Counted from the first letter of the stretch, positions 15,949 through 26,983 are shown. The stretch is DNA of 64,000 nucleotides from Streptosporangium canum (GCF_900113865.1 NZ_FOQY01000015.1:124001-188000), one strand, 5' to 3'. Notes: generated by a model not told the origin, from the letters alone. Made by a program: numbers and translations.

Positions 15949-17139
15949 TCAGAAGCACCAGGTCACGCAGGACGGAAGGGACTGGTAGGCCGAGAAGGAC
16001 TGGAAGGTGGGAACGGCATGGAAGGTCTGGATGGGACGGAAGGTCGGGATCGGACGGAAGGTCGGAAAGACCCCGACGACGACGGGCCGACCGGCCGGCA
16101 CACGCGTCACTTCGGTGGACGATCCGGGAGGCCCCTGCGGCCCCTCAGGTCCCTGCGGACCTTCAGGACCGGCGGGACCCTCAGGACCGGCAGGACCCTC
16201 AGGACCGGCAGGACCCTCAGGACCAGCGGGCCCCTCAGGACCAGCGGGCCCCTCAGGTCCAGCGGGCCCCTCAGGACCGGCAGGACCCTCGACGCCTCCA
16301 GGACCGGCAGGACCCTCAGGACCGGCGGGACCTTCAGGTCCAGCGGGCCCTTCAGGGCCGGCAGGCCCCTGCGGGCCCTCGAAACCCTCGGGACCTTCAG
16401 GGCCCTCAGGACCGATGGGACCCTCAGGACCCTGCGGCCCCTCAGGACCAGCAGGACCGGCGGGGCCTTCAGGACCAGCGGGACCCTCAGGACCAGCAGG
16501 ACCGGCAGGGCCTTCAGGACCAGCAGGACCGGCGGGACCTTCAGGACCGGCAGGACCCTCAGGACCAGCGGGCCCCTCAGGACCAGCAGGACCCTCAGGA
16601 CCAGCAGGACCCTCAGGACCAGCAGGACCCTCAGGACCAGCAGGACCCTCAGGACCTCGCGGACCCGTCAGGCCGCGCGGGCCCGCAGGACCGGTGGCAC
16701 CGGTCGCACCGGTGGGTCCGGCGGGTCCGGCGGGTCCGGGCGGACCTGCGGGACCTTCAGGGCCACGGGGGCCGACGGGCCCTGGTGGAACCGCACAGAG
16801 GGACAACGGCAGACGGAGCCACTTGCACAGCGGGATGTAGCTCTGCGCAGCCGAGTCGGCAGTCGGCCGCGCGGGGCTGGGCTGGTTGACCTGCGGAATG
16901 GCAGGGGCGGGATTCTGCCAGTAACCAACGACAGAGCTGCAGAGAGGATGGGAAGGCGTCACCACAAGAGCAAGTGCCGCCGAATTACTACAGAAGGGAT
17001 CGCTTATCCCATAGCGGGCATGTGCCTCATTCATCGGCCAGGCCGGCGCTACGCCGGCATTAACCGGAGCAGGCATCTGAACGAGAACGGCCCCGGCGAG
17101 CGCGCCGCCGGCCAGGATGCGTTTCATAAGGGTAGACAC
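15949..17139 (-). CDS. Secreted collagen-like (Gly-X-Y) repeat protein
   Basis: 396 residues. It has a signal peptide ([17 protein letters not shown], cleavage near PVNAG). A 90-residue N-terminal region has four cysteines (FCSN, PLCSS, PLCKW, SLCAV). Then come about 73 uninterrupted Gly-X-Y triplets, residues 120-338, dominated by GPE and GPA, which should form a triple helix. The last 58 residues contain TFRPI/TFQSF-like repeats and end CVTWCF, a possible disulfide cap. No LPXTG or membrane anchor is seen, so it is secreted or disulfide-linked. Start GTG 17139 with AGGAG about 13 bp upstream; ATG 17127 is an alternative. Bacterial collagens form surface fibrils; the role here is unknown. 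Confidence 0.88.
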   Translation of the reverse strand: MSTLMKRILAGGALAGAVLVQMPAPVNAGVAPAWPMNEAHARYGISDPFCSNSAALALVVTPSHPLCSSVVGYWQNPAPAIPQVNQPSPARPTADSAAQSYIPLCKWLRLPLSLCAVPPGPVGPRGPEGPAGPPGPAGPAGPTGATGATGPAGPRGLTGPRGPEGPAGPEGPAGPEGPAGPEGPAGPEGPAGPEGPAGPEGPAGPAGPEGPAGPAGPEGPAGPEGPAGPAGPEGPQGPEGPIGPEGPEGPEGFEGPQGPAGPEGPAGPEGPAGPEGPAGPGGVEGPAGPEGPAGPEGPAGPEGPAGPEGPAGPEGPAGPEGPAGPEGPQGPEGPQGPPGSSTEVTRVPAGRPVVVGVFPTFRPIPTFRPIQTFHAVPTFQSFSAYQSLPSCVTWCF

Positions 17140-17668
17140 AGCGTCTTCTCTCTCCTACCCCGCTCGCCGAAAACCTGGTGAGAACACTTTTGAACCGACC
17201 GGGGACAGCCGGAAACAATGCCCTCCGGATCCAGTTGATGCACCTGACGGGAAACGCGCGTTTCTTTGCTCTCCGCCAATGCGACCCGCCAAATAAAAAC
17301 CAATGTGCTTAGTGCCTGAATATTCGCATCAAGCGCCTTATATTCGCGCAACGCCGACACCACGGCCGAATCTCCGGAATCCGGAACCTCCACGACCTCG
17401 CCTCCGCAGGCGGCCGTCCGGATCACCGGACGGCGGGGGCGGCCGGGAGACACTCGACAGGAGGCCGTACGGCATCCGGGCCACGCGAGGCCGTCCTCGC
17501 GGGGCGCGGAGAGCAGGGGCCCGCGAAGAGGGGAGCCCCTCGGAAGAACCAAGGCCCGCGAAGAGGGGAGCTCCCTCGAGGGAGCCGAGGGCGGCCTCCT
17601 CGAAAAGGGCGGCCCCCCGCTAGTGTGCTTGGCGTCTGATTCCCTGCTGCCGGAAGGCGGATGCGCTC
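17140..17668. other. 529 bp spacer between the collagen-like gene and the EF-hand gene
   Basis: Divergent promoter region without a convincing gene. The stretch 17265-17345 is clearly AT-richer than its surroundings (AAATAAAAACCAATG, and TATTCGC twice) and probably holds the promoter of the collagen-like gene. Nearer the EF-hand gene, GGCCCGCGAAGAGGGGAGC occurs twice, at 17518-17536 and 17553-17571. The open frame on the minus strand (17124-17552) has no protein-like features. Confidence 0.5.
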
Positions 17669-17869
17669 GTGGCGGACGACTACGCGACGACTTTCAAGAT
17701 TATCGACGTCGACGGTGACGGCCTCATCTCGGCCACCGAGATGACGCGGCTGATGGAGGTGCTCGGCCAGCCGATCACCCCCGAGGCCGCCGAGGCCGCC
17801 ATCGCCAGGATCGACCTGGACGGCGACGGGCTGATCTCCCTGGAGGAGTTCGGCGGCTACCTCAAATAA
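17669..17869 (+). CDS. Two-EF-hand calcium-binding protein
   Basis: 66 residues, almost nothing but two EF-hands. The calcium loops are canonical 12-mers: DVDGDGLISATE (residues 13-24) and DLDGDGLISLEE (49-60), each ending in the bidentate Glu. It has no signal peptide, so it is a cytosolic calcium buffer or sensor of the kind common in actinomycetes. Start GTG 17669, with GGAAGG about 11 bp upstream. No partner gene is obvious; it lies 139 bp before a PucR-type regulator on the same strand. Confidence 0.9.
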   Translation: MADDYATTFKIIDVDGDGLISATEMTRLMEVLGQPITPEAAEAAIARIDLDGDGLISLEEFGGYLK

Positions 17870-17919
17870 CCTCACCCCTCCCTAACCCCACCCCACCCCT
17901 CCCGCCGGGTGCCCTCACA

Positions 17920-18000
17920 TGTTGCATTTGAGATAAGAACAAGCGTTTGCTACTTGCTCAAAGTGTCAATGAGATCAGAATGTGAGGCGCACTCCGACGG
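17920..18000 (+). promoter_or_regulatory. AT-enriched promoter region of the PucR-type regulator
   Basis: Between the EF-hand stop and ATG 18009 a GC-poor stretch (TTGCATTTGAGATAAGAACA and TTGCTACTTGCTCAAAG) follows a C-rich run. It is the likely promoter. I cannot assign -35 and -10 elements uniquely. Confidence 0.4.
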
Positions 18001-18008
18001 GAGGGTCT

Positions 18009-19262
18009 ATGACGATAAAAGAAGATTCCAAGCTCGTTGTCACTGGGTTCGGCGACCGGAAGAGAAGATCTCACGAGCTGTCTGACCAGCGACTATGGAG
18101 ATCCGCTCCGGCAGAAGTGGCCAGGTTGCTGAGACCGGGCCTGTCCGAGGTGGCCGACCAGGTGATCAAGGAGATCACGGTCCGGATCCCCGAGTACTCC
18201 CGGCCTTCCGACGAGATCTACATCAGGGCCATCCGGCTCGCCGTGGACGAGGCCCTGCGCCAGTTCGTCGACCGGATCGAGAACCCCAGCACGCCGTGGG
18301 AGCCCGACGTGTTCCGCACCATCGGGCGCGGCGAGGCCAACGAGGGCCGCAACCTCGACCCCCTGCAGACCGCGATGCGGCTGGGCGCCCGGGTGGCCTG
18401 GCGGCGGCTGACCGAGCACTCCGAGCGTCTCGGCCTCACCCCGCAGCACCTCTACGACCTCGGCGAGGCCATCTTCGTCTATCTCGACCAGCTCGCCGAC
18501 GCCGCCGCCGAGGGCTTCGACGAGGCCCGGGCCCGCGCGGCCGGAGAGATCGAGCGTCGCCGCCGCCGGCTGATGGACCTGCTGCTGAGCCAGCCGGCCG
18601 CCTCCCCCGACGCGATCGCCGACCTGGCCAAGACCGCCGGATGGCGGCTGCCCAAGACCGTGGCCGGAGTCGCCCTGGACGCGCACTCCCGGGGCTACCG
18701 CGCCCCCTCGCTCCCGCCGGACGTGCTGTCCGGCCTCGACCGGCCCGGTCCCTGCCTGATCGTCCCCGACCCCAACGGCCCCGGCCAGGCCCAGACCCTG
18801 GAGGCCGGGCTGCGCGGCTGGAAGGCGGCCGTCGGGCCCGCCGTACCGCTGGCCGCCGCCGCGACCTCGCTGCGCTGGGCCCGCGAGGCGCTGGATCTGC
18901 ACCGGCGCGGGGTGCTCACCGAGGAGCGCGGCGTGCTCCGCTGCTCCGACCACATGGCCACCCTGATCGTGTTCAAGGACGAGGAGCTGGTCAGCGCCCT
19001 CACCGAGGTACGGCTGGCGCCCCTGGCCCACCTGCGTCCCAGCCAGCAGGACCGGCTGGCCGAGACGTTGCTGGCGTGGTTGCGGCACGGCCGGGGCGCC
19101 GGCGAGGTGGCCGCCCGGCTCCACGTGCACCCGCAGACCGTGCGCTACCGGCTGCGCCAGCTGGAGGAGCTCTACGGCGAGCAGCTCAGCGATCCGGACA
19201 TCCGGTTCGAGCTGGAGATCGTCCTGCGCGCCAGGCAGTCCGTCAGCTCCGGAACAGCCTGA
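18009..19262 (+). CDS. PucR/CdaR-type transcriptional regulator
   Basis: 417 residues from ATG 18009 (GGGAGGG just upstream). The N-terminal helical sensor part resembles RsbRD-like domains (LRPGLSEVADQVIKEITVRI, then EALRQFVDRIE). A middle GGDEF-like-fold region follows. The C-terminal PucR HTH is clear: LLAWLRHGRGAGEVAARLHV, then HPQTVRYRLRQLEELYGE. It lacks an effector-specific motif, so the target is unknown. Its 3' end overlaps the converging crotonyl-CoA reductase gene by 20 bp, so antisense transcription across both ends is likely. Confidence 0.88.
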   Translation: MTIKEDSKLVVTGFGDRKRRSHELSDQRLWRSAPAEVARLLRPGLSEVADQVIKEITVRIPEYSRPSDEIYIRAIRLAVDEALRQFVDRIENPSTPWEPDVFRTIGRGEANEGRNLDPLQTAMRLGARVAWRRLTEHSERLGLTPQHLYDLGEAIFVYLDQLADAAAEGFDEARARAAGEIERRRRRLMDLLLSQPAASPDAIADLAKTAGWRLPKTVAGVALDAHSRGYRAPSLPPDVLSGLDRPGPCLIVPDPNGPGQAQTLEAGLRGWKAAVGPAVPLAAAATSLRWAREALDLHRRGVLTEERGVLRCSDHMATLIVFKDEELVSALTEVRLAPLAHLRPSQQDRLAETLLAWLRHGRGAGEVAARLHVHPQTVRYRLRQLEELYGEQLSDPDIRFELEIVLRARQSVSSGTA

Positions 19263-20553
19263 TCCGGTCCTCGCCGATGCGCTCCCTGAGCGCCGGGTCC
19301 TCGACGCCGAGGTCCTCGGCGGGAGCCAGACCCAGCACGCCGACCTTGCCGACATGCTCGTTGAGCTGTACGGCACGGGCGGCGTCGCCGGTCCGGTCGA
19401 GGGGGTAGACCTTGGACAGGGTGGGCTGCAGCGCGCCCAGCGAGAGCAGCCGGTTGACCTCGTGGCATTCCTGGTAGTTCGCTCCGTGCGAGCCGACGAT
19501 CCGCTTGAGCTTCATCCACAGGTGCCGGTTGTCGTACTCGTGGGCGTAGCCGCTGGACGATCCGCAGGTGACGACCGAGCCGCCACGCCGCGCGACGTAG
19601 ACGGACGCCCCGAAGGTCTCCTTGCCGGTGTGCTCGAAGACGATGTGCGGGTCCTCCCCGACCTGGCGGCGGACCTCCGCACCGAGCCTGCGCCAGGCCT
19701 TCTCGTCGTTGAGGTGCTCGAACTGCGAGCGGTCCACGACGTGCTCGCAGCCCATCCGGCGGAGCAGGTCGGCTTTCTCGCCGGAGCTGACCACGCCCAC
19801 CGGGACGCCGCCGCCGTTCTTCACCAGCTGCACGGCGTACGCGCCGAGCCCGCCGGTCGCGCCCCAGATCAGCACCACGTCGCCCTGCTTCATCCGGGAG
19901 CCGCGCTCGCTGACCAGCATCCGGTAGGCGGTGGAGGCGCACAGCATGTTGCAGGCGGCCTCCTCCCAGGTCAGGTGCCTGGGCTTGGGCAGCAGCTGGG
20001 TGGCCCTGACCACCGCGAACTCGGCCAGCCCGCCGTAGTTGGTCTCGAACCCCCAGGCGCGCAGGTCGGCGCCGAGCATGGAGTCGGCGTGGGTGATCGG
20101 GTCCTGCTCGTCCACGTAGGCGGGTGAGACGACGACCCTGTCGCCGATCTTCCAGCGCCGTACGGCGGCGCCCATCCGGACGATCACCCCGGAGGCGTCC
20201 GAGCCGAGCACGTGGAAGCTCTGGTCGTGCCGGGGGTCCTCGCGCCCGAACCGCTCCAGGAACGCGAACGTGGGGATCGGCTCGAACATGGCCGTCCACA
20301 CGGTGTTGAAGTTGATGGCGCTCGCCATGATCGCGACCAGCACCTCGTCCGGGGCGAGCTCCGGCATCGGCACGTCGTCCACGTGGATGGACTTGGTGAT
20401 GTCCTTGTCGACGTCGTCGACGCCGTGCGGGCGCCGCCCGAACATGCCGACCTCGTTCTTGCGGGTGTGGGCGGCCCGGAAGGTCGTGGGGACCTCCAGG
20501 CGCGCGAGCTCCTCCGGATCGGCGCCGTCGACGACGGCCTGTGCGAGTGTCAT
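19243..20553 (-). CDS. ccr: Crotonyl-CoA carboxylase/reductase
   Basis: 436 residues, the usual CCR length. A zinc-free MDR fold with NADPH-binding GATGGLGAYAVQLVKNGGG. The residues that bind CO2 in carboxylating CCRs are all present: Asn in ASAINFNTVW, Phe-Glu in WGFETNYGG and His in VGSHGANY. It should therefore convert crotonyl-CoA or a longer enoyl-CoA to ethylmalonyl- or alkylmalonyl-CoA. ATG 20553 overlaps the PKS stop (ATGA), so extender-unit supply and polyketide synthase are translated together. Overlaps the PucR gene 3' end by 20 bp. Confidence 0.93.
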   Translation of the reverse strand: MTLAQAVVDGADPEELARLEVPTTFRAAHTRKNEVGMFGRRPHGVDDVDKDITKSIHVDDVPMPELAPDEVLVAIMASAINFNTVWTAMFEPIPTFAFLERFGREDPRHDQSFHVLGSDASGVIVRMGAAVRRWKIGDRVVVSPAYVDEQDPITHADSMLGADLRAWGFETNYGGLAEFAVVRATQLLPKPRHLTWEEAACNMLCASTAYRMLVSERGSRMKQGDVVLIWGATGGLGAYAVQLVKNGGGVPVGVVSSGEKADLLRRMGCEHVVDRSQFEHLNDEKAWRRLGAEVRRQVGEDPHIVFEHTGKETFGASVYVARRGGSVVTCGSSSGYAHEYDNRHLWMKLKRIVGSHGANYQECHEVNRLLSLGALQPTLSKVYPLDRTGDAARAVQLNEHVGKVGVLGLAPAEDLGVEDPALRERIGEDRIRLFRS

Positions 20554-23500
20554 AGCTGGCCTCCAAGGTGAGCGGCGATGACTTCGACGTGGGGCGGGTC
20601 GAGCAGGTTGAGATGGTGCGACCCGGGGATGGTGACGATCTCCAGCTCCGGGCTGAACGGGCCGAATCCCCTCGCGGGGTCGTCGGTGTGGGCGTATCGG
20701 GTGTCCTCCACCGCCCAGGGGGTCGGGTCCGTGGAGCGGTAGAGCACCACGCGGCCCTCGTAGGTCCCGGCCCGGTAGCCCTCGATGGCCCGGGTGTCCT
20801 CGTGCGAGGTGATCTGGTGCCGGAGGATGGCCTCCCCCAGCAGGTCCAGCACCCCCGACTCGGCGACGCGCGTCTCCACCAGCGCGAGCTGGCCGGCCTC
20901 GCTCAGGCCCGCGAGCTCGTCGTGGGACAGCCGGACGCGCACCCCGTAGGTCCGGGCGAGGTAGGCGGCGAAGTCCGCGTACCTCCTCGCCGCGATCTCC
21001 GCCCGCTCCGCCGCCGCCACCTCGTCCGGCAGGCCCGAGTCGATCATCGCCACCAGCTCCACGTTCTCCGCCCCGAGCTGCCGGGCGATCTCGAACGCCA
21101 GGATCCCCCCGAAGGACCATCCCCCGACCCGGTACGGCCCCGCCGGCTGCACCTTCCTGATCTCCGCCACGTACCGGGCGGCCCGCTCGCTCACCCCCGC
21201 CTCCGCGCCGAGGCCCCCGACGTCGTCCAGCCGCTCCAGCCCGAACACCACCCGGTCCGTTCCCAGCGCCCCCGCCAGCAGCGAGTACACCCCCGTGGTC
21301 CCCCCGGCCGGATGTCCCAGGAACAGCGGCACCTGCCCGCCACCCGCCGTCACCGGGGCGCCGGTCGGCGGCACACCCCGCGCGGGCCCGCCGGTCGGCG
21401 GCGCGGCGTGGCGGGCGGCCAGGTACGCGCGGGCCGCCGGGGTCAGCGGGCGGACAATGCCCCGGGCGGCCTCCTCCTCGTCGATCTCCCGGAGCAGGTC
21501 GGCGATCCGGGCCCCGGTCAGCGCGCCCTCGGCGGACAGCTCCCGGCCGGCCTCCCGGCTGAGGACGTCCAGGACGACGGGCAGGACATCGGCCGGGATC
21601 TCCTCGGTGACGCCGGGCTCGCGCCCGAGGATCCGGGTGAGGGCCACGACGACCTGCCGTTCCGCCGCGTCCCGGGGCTCGACCGGGCGCGTCCCGGCGG
21701 TGGCGCCGTGGATGCCCAGCTCGGCGGCCACCGCCGTGGCGACGTCCCCGAGCGTCGCCCCCTGGAGCAGCAGGGCGGGGGGCACGGCCACCCCGAAGTC
21801 GTGCTCGATCATGCCGCGCACCCGGGTGGCCGCGAGCGAGTCGAGGCCCGCCTCGGTGAGCACCGTGCTCTCCTGGAGCCAGGCTGCCTCGAATCCCAGC
21901 ACGACGGCCGTCCGCTCCCTGACCTTGGCGACCACCGCCTCCATGGCCCGGCCGGGCTCCATCGAGGCCAGGGCCTCGGCGCCGGCCCACTCACCGCCGG
22001 TCGCGACCGCCCCCGCCAGATCCGCGAAGTACGGCATGCGCGCGATGCCGGGGAAGGCGGCGACCGCCGCCGCCGCGTCCAGCCGCAGCACGCCCGCGGC
22101 GGCCGTGCCCCGCGCCAGGAGCGCCTCCAGCGCCTCGACGCCCTCGCCCGGTGTGAGGGGCGAGACCGCGGGCAGCGTCGCCTGGCCCGCCCCGCCGACC
22201 TCGGCCCACGTGCCCCAGTTGATCGCCGTACCGGGCAGCCCCTCGGCCCGGCGGAGGTCGCACAGCGCGTCCAGCCAGGCGTTCGCCCCGGCGTAGGCCG
22301 CCTGCCCCGGCGACCCGAGCAGCGCCGCCGCCGAGGAGAACGCCACCCACCAGTCGAGTCCGGCGTCCCTGGTCGCCTCGTGCAGCTCCAGGCCGCCGCG
22401 GACCTTGGCCGACCAGACCCGGTGCAGGTCCTCGGGACCGACGTCGGTGACGAGGCGGTCGTCCAGCACGCCCGCCGCGTGCACCACCCCGCGCAACGGC
22501 ATCCCCCCGGCCGTGACCGCGTCGACCAGTCCCCTGGCCACCCCCGGCACCGCCAGGTCCCCGGTCACCACCTGGATGTCGGTGCCCAGCGCCCGCAGTT
22601 CCCCGATCGTCCCGGCCCCCTCGTCCGACGGCCCCGACCTGCCGCCGAGCACGATCCGGCCGGCCCCCCGCTCGGCCAGCCACCGGGCCACCACCAGCCC
22701 CAGCCCGCCGTACCCGCCGGTGATCAGGTAGCCCCCGCCGCGCCGTACCACCGGCGTGCCCTCCCCGGCGCGACGCCGATCACCGGCGTCCGGGACCGCG
22801 GACAGGCGGGCGGTGTGGCGGACGCCGTCCCGCCAGGCCACCTCGTCGTCCGGCGCGTCGACCGCCAGCTCGGCCAGGAGCGCGTCCGGGCCGTCCGCGT
22901 CGATCAGGCAGGCACGCAGCCCCGGCTGCTCGAAGGCGAGGACCCGGACGAGGCCGCGCAGCGCGGCGGCGCCGGGGTCGCCCGGCTCTCCCGCCAGTAC
23001 GGCCTGGGCCCGGTGGGTGACGAGCCGCAGGCGCGTCCCGGTCCCGGCGAGGGCGCGGACGATCCGGGTGACGGCGAGGAAGAGGGTCTCGGCGCCGGCC
23101 GGGTCCAGGCCGCCGGGGACCAGCACCACGACCTCGTCGGCCGCCGGAAGGGCGGACGGAAGGGCGGGCGGCTCCGGGACCGGCCCGGTCCGCGGGGGCG
23201 CGGAGCGCTGGGCGGGGACCAGGGAGGGCAGCGGCCCGGCCGGAGCCACGCCGGGCAGGTCGAGGTGGTGGACGTCGTGCCCGGCGGCGGCGAGGCCGGA
23301 GGCGAGGCGCCCGGCCCGCGGATCCCCCTTACCGGCCACGATGAGCCAGCCGCGGACCGGGCGCGGACCGGATCCATTCCCCGCCGACGCGGCCTCGACA
23401 CCTGGCGCCGGCGCCCACACGCGGGCCACGAGCTTGCCCGCCAGCGGAACCGGTACGGCGGTGGCGGGGATGTCCCTGGTCAGCAGGCCGGCCGGGGTGC

Positions 23501-26500
23501 CGTCACCGCCCAGCCGGCCGATCGCCACCGGCACCCCCGAGGAGTCCCGCAGCCGCTCGGCCAGTTCGGCGGGGCCGGGGACGGTCCCCGCCGGGGACGG
23601 ATCGGGCGCGACGGTCGCGGTGCCGTACCGGATCCAGACGCCCGCGGCGTTCTTGGCGTCGATCCCGACCTCGCCGGACGGGGTGAGGGTGGTGGTGATC
23701 GTGGCGGGCAGGGGCAGCAGCGCGTCCAGGGTGACGTCGGTCAGCTCGGCCCGGCCCAGGATCCCGGCGGCCGCCGCCTGGGCGAGGGCGGCCACCGCGG
23801 CGAGCGGCAGGACCGGCAGGCCGTGCAGCCGCCAGGCCGAGGGGTCCAGGCGCCAGGGGGCGTCGGAGAGGTCGTCGACGGTCGTGGTCCACACGTGCCC
23901 GGCGGGGCTCTCGACGTGCACGCCGAGCAGCGGATGGCTGCCGGGCGGGAGGGCGGCGCGCCTGGGTGCGGAGAACCAGTGGCGTCCGTGCCGCCAGGGC
24001 GAGGGGGGAAGGTCGACGAGCCGGCCGGAGGAGGCCGCGACCAGCGAGGGCATGGCGATCACGGTGGCGGCGAGCTGGGGATACAGCTCCTCGTCGTGCC
24101 CCCTGCGGAGGGAGTGGGTGATCACCGTTCCCGCCGGGAGGGAGTCGCGCAGGGGCGCGGCCAGGACCGGGTGCGGGCTGATCTCGGTGAACACGGTGTG
24201 GCCGTCCTCGGCGGCGGCCTGGAGGGCGGTGAGCAGGCGCACCGGACGGCGGACCCCGGCGGCCCAGTAGGCGGGTTCGAAGGTGGGGATCTCGCGGGGG
24301 TCGTCGAACACGGTCGAGTAGAACGGGATCTCGGGCTTGCCTCCGGCGACGGTGGCCAGCGCCTCGCGGAGCTTCGGCAGGAGCGGCTTGACCTGGGGCG
24401 AGTGCCCGGCGCCCTCGGCGGTCAGCACCCGGGCGAGCAGACCCCGCGACTCGACCTCGGCGGCGAACGCCTCGACCCGGCCGGGGTCGCCGGTGACGAC
24501 GCACTGCCTCGGCGAGGAGTGGACGGCGACGTGCAGATCGCCGGGGACCTCCTCCGCGGCCACCTCCAGCACCGCCATCGCCCCGCCGCCGCCCAGCGTC
24601 CCGAGCAGCGCGGCCCGGCGGCAGATCACCCGGACCGCGTCCCGCAGCCCGATGCCGCCCGCGACCACGGCCGCCGCGACCTCCCCCATCGAGTGCCCGA
24701 CGACCGCCGCGGGCCGTACCCCGTGCGACCTCCAGAGCTCGGCCAGCGCCACCTGCACCGCGAAGATCACCGGCTGTGCCGTGGCCACGCCCACGGCGTC
24801 CAGCCCCCCGGCGACGATCTCCCGCAGCCCGATGCCCGCCTCGTCGCCGAACATCGGGTCCAGTTCGTCGATCATCGCGGCGAACACGGGTTCCTCGACG
24901 TAGAGCCGGGCCCCCATCCCCGCCCACTGCGAGCCGTAGCCGGAGAACACCCACACCGGCCCCCGCCCACCGGTCACGGCCGCTCCGGTGACGCCCCCGC
25001 CCGCCTGTACGGCCCGCAGCCCGGCCAGCAGTTCCCCGCGGTCCCCGGCCACGACGGCGGCCCCGGCCCGCCCGCGCCCGGCCCGCCGGGCGAGCGTGTG
25101 GGCGACGTCGCCGAGCGCGGCGCTCCCCCGTGCGGCCGGGTCGGGCGCGATCCCGGACTCGACCCAGTCCGCGAGCACCCCGGCATGGTCCCGGACCCGC
25201 TCGGCGGACACGTCCGTGAGCAGGAACACCTTCGCCCCCGGCCGGTCGCGCCCGGCCTCCCCGTCGTACCGCTCCGTGGACGGGCCGGCCGCGGCGGTGC
25301 GGGACGGGGGTGGGGACGGGGGCACGGACGCGGGCGCGGGCGCGGCGCGCTCCAGGACGATGTGGGCGTTGGTGCCGCCGAAGCCGAAGGAGGACACCCC
25401 CGCCCGGGGGTGGTCGCCCGGCCAGGGGGTCGGGGCGGTGACGACCTTGAGGCGGTCCCAGGGGATGTGCGGGTTGGGGCGCCGGAAATGGATGCTGGGC
25501 GGGATCACACCGTGGTGAAGGGAGAGGACGGTCTTGATCAGGCCGGTGATCCCCGCCGCGGCCTCAAGGTGGCCGAGGTTGCTCTTGGCGGAGCCGATGA
25601 GCAGTGGCGCGGTACGGCCGCCGCAGAGCGCGGCGTCGATGGCGCGGGCCTCGATGGGGTCGCCGAGGAAGGTGCCGGTGCCGTGGGCCTCGATGTAGTC
25701 GGGGCCCTCCAGACCGGCGTAGGCCGTGCGGAGCAGCTCCTCCTGGGCCTCGGGGTTGGGCGCGACCAGCCCGTTCGAGCGGCCGTCCTGGTTCACCGCG
25801 GTGGCGCGGACGACGGCCAGGATCCGGTCGCCGTCACGCTGGGCGTCGGCCAGCCGCTTCAGCACGGCGACGCCGCACCCCTCGGCCCTGACCATCCCGT
25901 CCGCCGAGGCGTCGAAGCTCTTGCAGCGCCCGTCGGGCGCGGTCCCGCCGCCCTGGTCGAACGCCATCGTGACCACCGGGGAGAGCAGCAGGTTGACCCC
26001 CGCCGCGAGCGCCAGGTCGCTGTCGCCCGAGCGCAGACTCCGGACGGCGAGGTCCGTGGCGACCAGCGAGGAAGAGCAGGCGGTGTCCACCGACAGGCTC
26101 GGCCCGCGCAGGTCGAGCAGGTAGGACAGCCGGTTCGCGGCGATGCTGAACGCCGCCCCCGTCGCCGTCCAGGCGTCCACCTTCGCCGGGTCGGCGGTGG
26201 TGAGATGGGCGTACTCGTTGCCGGAGATGCCGACGAACACCCCGGTACGGCTGCCGCGCAGCGACCGGGGGGCGACCCCGGAGTGCTCCAGCGCCTCCCA
26301 TGCCGTCTCCAGCATCAGCCGCTGCTGCGGGTCCATCGTCTCGGCCTCGCCCGGGACGATCCCGAAGAAGTCGGCGTCGAACCCGGCCACGTCGTCCAGG
26401 AAACCGCCGTGCCGGGTGGTCGCGGCCAGCGCCTCCGCGGTGCGGGGGGATCCGTCGTCGAAGGCCGCCCAGCGCTCCTCCGGCACCTGGCCGACCGCGT

Positions 26501-26873
26501 CGCCGCCCGCCATGAGCAGCCGCCAGAAGTCCTCCGGCCCGTGCACGGACCCCGGCAGGCGGCATCCGACGCCGATCACCGCGATCGGCCCGCCGGGATC
26601 CGCCGTCCGGCCGGCGGCCGGGGCGGCGGCCGTACCGGTGGCGAGGCCCCGCGCGAGACGGTTGATCGTGGGGTACTCCCAGACCAGCGTGGGCCCCAGC
26701 TCCCGGCCCAGGAGGACCTCCAGCTCGCCGGCCACCGCGACCGCGTCCCGGGAGGACAGCCCGAACTCCTCCAGGGGGCGGTCGGGATCGACGTCCGCGA
26801 GGGGCAGACGGCAGCGGGTCGCGATCCGTTCCGTGAGAAAGCGGCGGATCTCGTCTTCGCCGAACATGTCCAC
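20550..26873 (-). CDS. Type I polyketide synthase, ACP-KS-AT-(DH)-KR-ACP-(ACP)-TE
   Basis: 2107 residues from GTG 26873 (GGGAG 7 bp upstream; ATG 26867 possible). Domains: ACP (Ser41); KS 95-510 with Cys266, His397, His435; AT 640-940 with GHSMG Ser728 and GAGH at 821-824 where malonyl/methylmalonyl ATs have HAFH/YASH; a DH remnant near 980-1120 whose HxxxGxxxxP has Trp1014 for His; KR 1378-1560 with LDD motif and Tyr1527; ACP with GLDSL Ser1679; an ACP-like stretch 1735-1800 lacking the Ser; TE 1848-2107 with GWSFGG Ser1920. The N-terminal ACP suggests loading by a fatty acyl-AMP ligase, and one is encoded at 38469. It should add one reduced, probably alkyl-branched extender and release the acid. 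Product unknown. Confidence 0.93.
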   Translation of the reverse strand: MDMFGEDEIRRFLTERIATRCRLPLADVDPDRPLEEFGLSSRDAVAVAGELEVLLGRELGPTLVWEYPTINRLARGLATGTAAAPAAGRTADPGGPIAVIGVGCRLPGSVHGPEDFWRLLMAGGDAVGQVPEERWAAFDDGSPRTAEALAATTRHGGFLDDVAGFDADFFGIVPGEAETMDPQQRLMLETAWEALEHSGVAPRSLRGSRTGVFVGISGNEYAHLTTADPAKVDAWTATGAAFSIAANRLSYLLDLRGPSLSVDTACSSSLVATDLAVRSLRSGDSDLALAAGVNLLLSPVVTMAFDQGGGTAPDGRCKSFDASADGMVRAEGCGVAVLKRLADAQRDGDRILAVVRATAVNQDGRSNGLVAPNPEAQEELLRTAYAGLEGPDYIEAHGTGTFLGDPIEARAIDAALCGGRTAPLLIGSAKSNLGHLEAAAGITGLIKTVLSLHHGVIPPSIHFRRPNPHIPWDRLKVVTAPTPWPGDHPRAGVSSFGFGGTNAHIVLERAAPAPASVPPSPPPSRTAAAGPSTERYDGEAGRDRPGAKVFLLTDVSAERVRDHAGVLADWVESGIAPDPAARGSAALGDVAHTLARRAGRGRAGAAVVAGDRGELLAGLRAVQAGGGVTGAAVTGGRGPVWVFSGYGSQWAGMGARLYVEEPVFAAMIDELDPMFGDEAGIGLREIVAGGLDAVGVATAQPVIFAVQVALAELWRSHGVRPAAVVGHSMGEVAAAVVAGGIGLRDAVRVICRRAALLGTLGGGGAMAVLEVAAEEVPGDLHVAVHSSPRQCVVTGDPGRVEAFAAEVESRGLLARVLTAEGAGHSPQVKPLLPKLREALATVAGGKPEIPFYSTVFDDPREIPTFEPAYWAAGVRRPVRLLTALQAAAEDGHTVFTEISPHPVLAAPLRDSLPAGTVITHSLRRGHDEELYPQLAATVIAMPSLVAASSGRLVDLPPSPWRHGRHWFSAPRRAALPPGSHPLLGVHVESPAGHVWTTTVDDLSDAPWRLDPSAWRLHGLPVLPLAAVAALAQAAAAGILGRAELTDVTLDALLPLPATITTTLTPSGEVGIDAKNAAGVWIRYGTATVAPDPSPAGTVPGPAELAERLRDSSGVPVAIGRLGGDGTPAGLLTRDIPATAVPVPLAGKLVARVWAPAPGVEAASAGNGSGPRPVRGWLIVAGKGDPRAGRLASGLAAAGHDVHHLDLPGVAPAGPLPSLVPAQRSAPPRTGPVPEPPALPSALPAADEVVVLVPGGLDPAGAETLFLAVTRIVRALAGTGTRLRLVTHRAQAVLAGEPGDPGAAALRGLVRVLAFEQPGLRACLIDADGPDALLAELAVDAPDDEVAWRDGVRHTARLSAVPDAGDRRRAGEGTPVVRRGGGYLITGGYGGLGLVVARWLAERGAGRIVLGGRSGPSDEGAGTIGELRALGTDIQVVTGDLAVPGVARGLVDAVTAGGMPLRGVVHAAGVLDDRLVTDVGPEDLHRVWSAKVRGGLELHEATRDAGLDWWVAFSSAAALLGSPGQAAYAGANAWLDALCDLRRAEGLPGTAINWGTWAEVGGAGQATLPAVSPLTPGEGVEALEALLARGTAAAGVLRLDAAAAVAAFPGIARMPYFADLAGAVATGGEWAGAEALASMEPGRAMEAVVAKVRERTAVVLGFEAAWLQESTVLTEAGLDSLAATRVRGMIEHDFGVAVPPALLLQGATLGDVATAVAAELGIHGATAGTRPVEPRDAAERQVVVALTRILGREPGVTEEIPADVLPVVLDVLSREAGRELSAEGALTGARIADLLREIDEEEAARGIVRPLTPAARAYLAARHAAPPTGGPARGVPPTGAPVTAGGGQVPLFLGHPAGGTTGVYSLLAGALGTDRVVFGLERLDDVGGLGAEAGVSERAARYVAEIRKVQPAGPYRVGGWSFGGILAFEIARQLGAENVELVAMIDSGLPDEVAAAERAEIAARRYADFAAYLARTYGVRVRLSHDELAGLSEAGQLALVETRVAESGVLDLLGEAILRHQITSHEDTRAIEGYRAGTYEGRVVLYRSTDPTPWAVEDTRYAHTDDPARGFGPFSPELEIVTIPGSHHLNLLDPPHVEVIAAHLGGQL

Positions 26874-26971
26874 GTGGCGACTCCCAAGAACACCCGAGGT
26901 GATCGGCAAACTTACAGAGACAAATCCGCATAAGGGAGCCCTGACAACCCACAATCCACCAGCGCGTTTTG

Positions 26972-26983
26972 TCACGATCGTGA
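26972..26983. promoter_or_regulatory. 12 bp palindrome in the PKS/esterase divergent spacer
   Basis: TCACGATCGTGA is a perfect palindrome in the 254 bp region between the divergent PKS and esterase genes. The surroundings are AT-richer than the genes. It could be an operator common to both. No regulator is encoded adjacent. Confidence 0.35.

Noticed and set aside
16100..16660. Dense short repeats resembling a repeat array
   Set aside because: The 9 and 18 bp periods are the codons of Gly-X-Y triplets. There are no spacers and no cas genes.
16007..16840. Collagen-like frame on the + strand (GPSGPA repeats)
   Set aside because: Antisense of the GPE/GPA repeat also reads as Gly-Pro-rich. Only the minus-strand frame has a signal peptide, RBS and flanking domains.
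17124..17552. 142-codon minus-strand frame upstream of the collagen-like gene
   Set aside because: Partly overlaps the promoter region, Arg-rich and without RBS or fold features.
19243..21990. 915-residue frame fusing a Gly/Arg-rich stretch to crotonyl-CoA reductase
   Set aside because: The upstream part is the off-frame of the PKS. ATG 20553, overlapping the PKS stop, gives a normal-length enzyme.
20568..26933. 2121-codon open frame on the + strand opposite the PKS
   Set aside because: Pure shadow of a GC-rich gene: the translation is His/Arg/Gly/Pro/Asp-rich without domains, while the minus strand encodes a complete PKS with all catalytic motifs.
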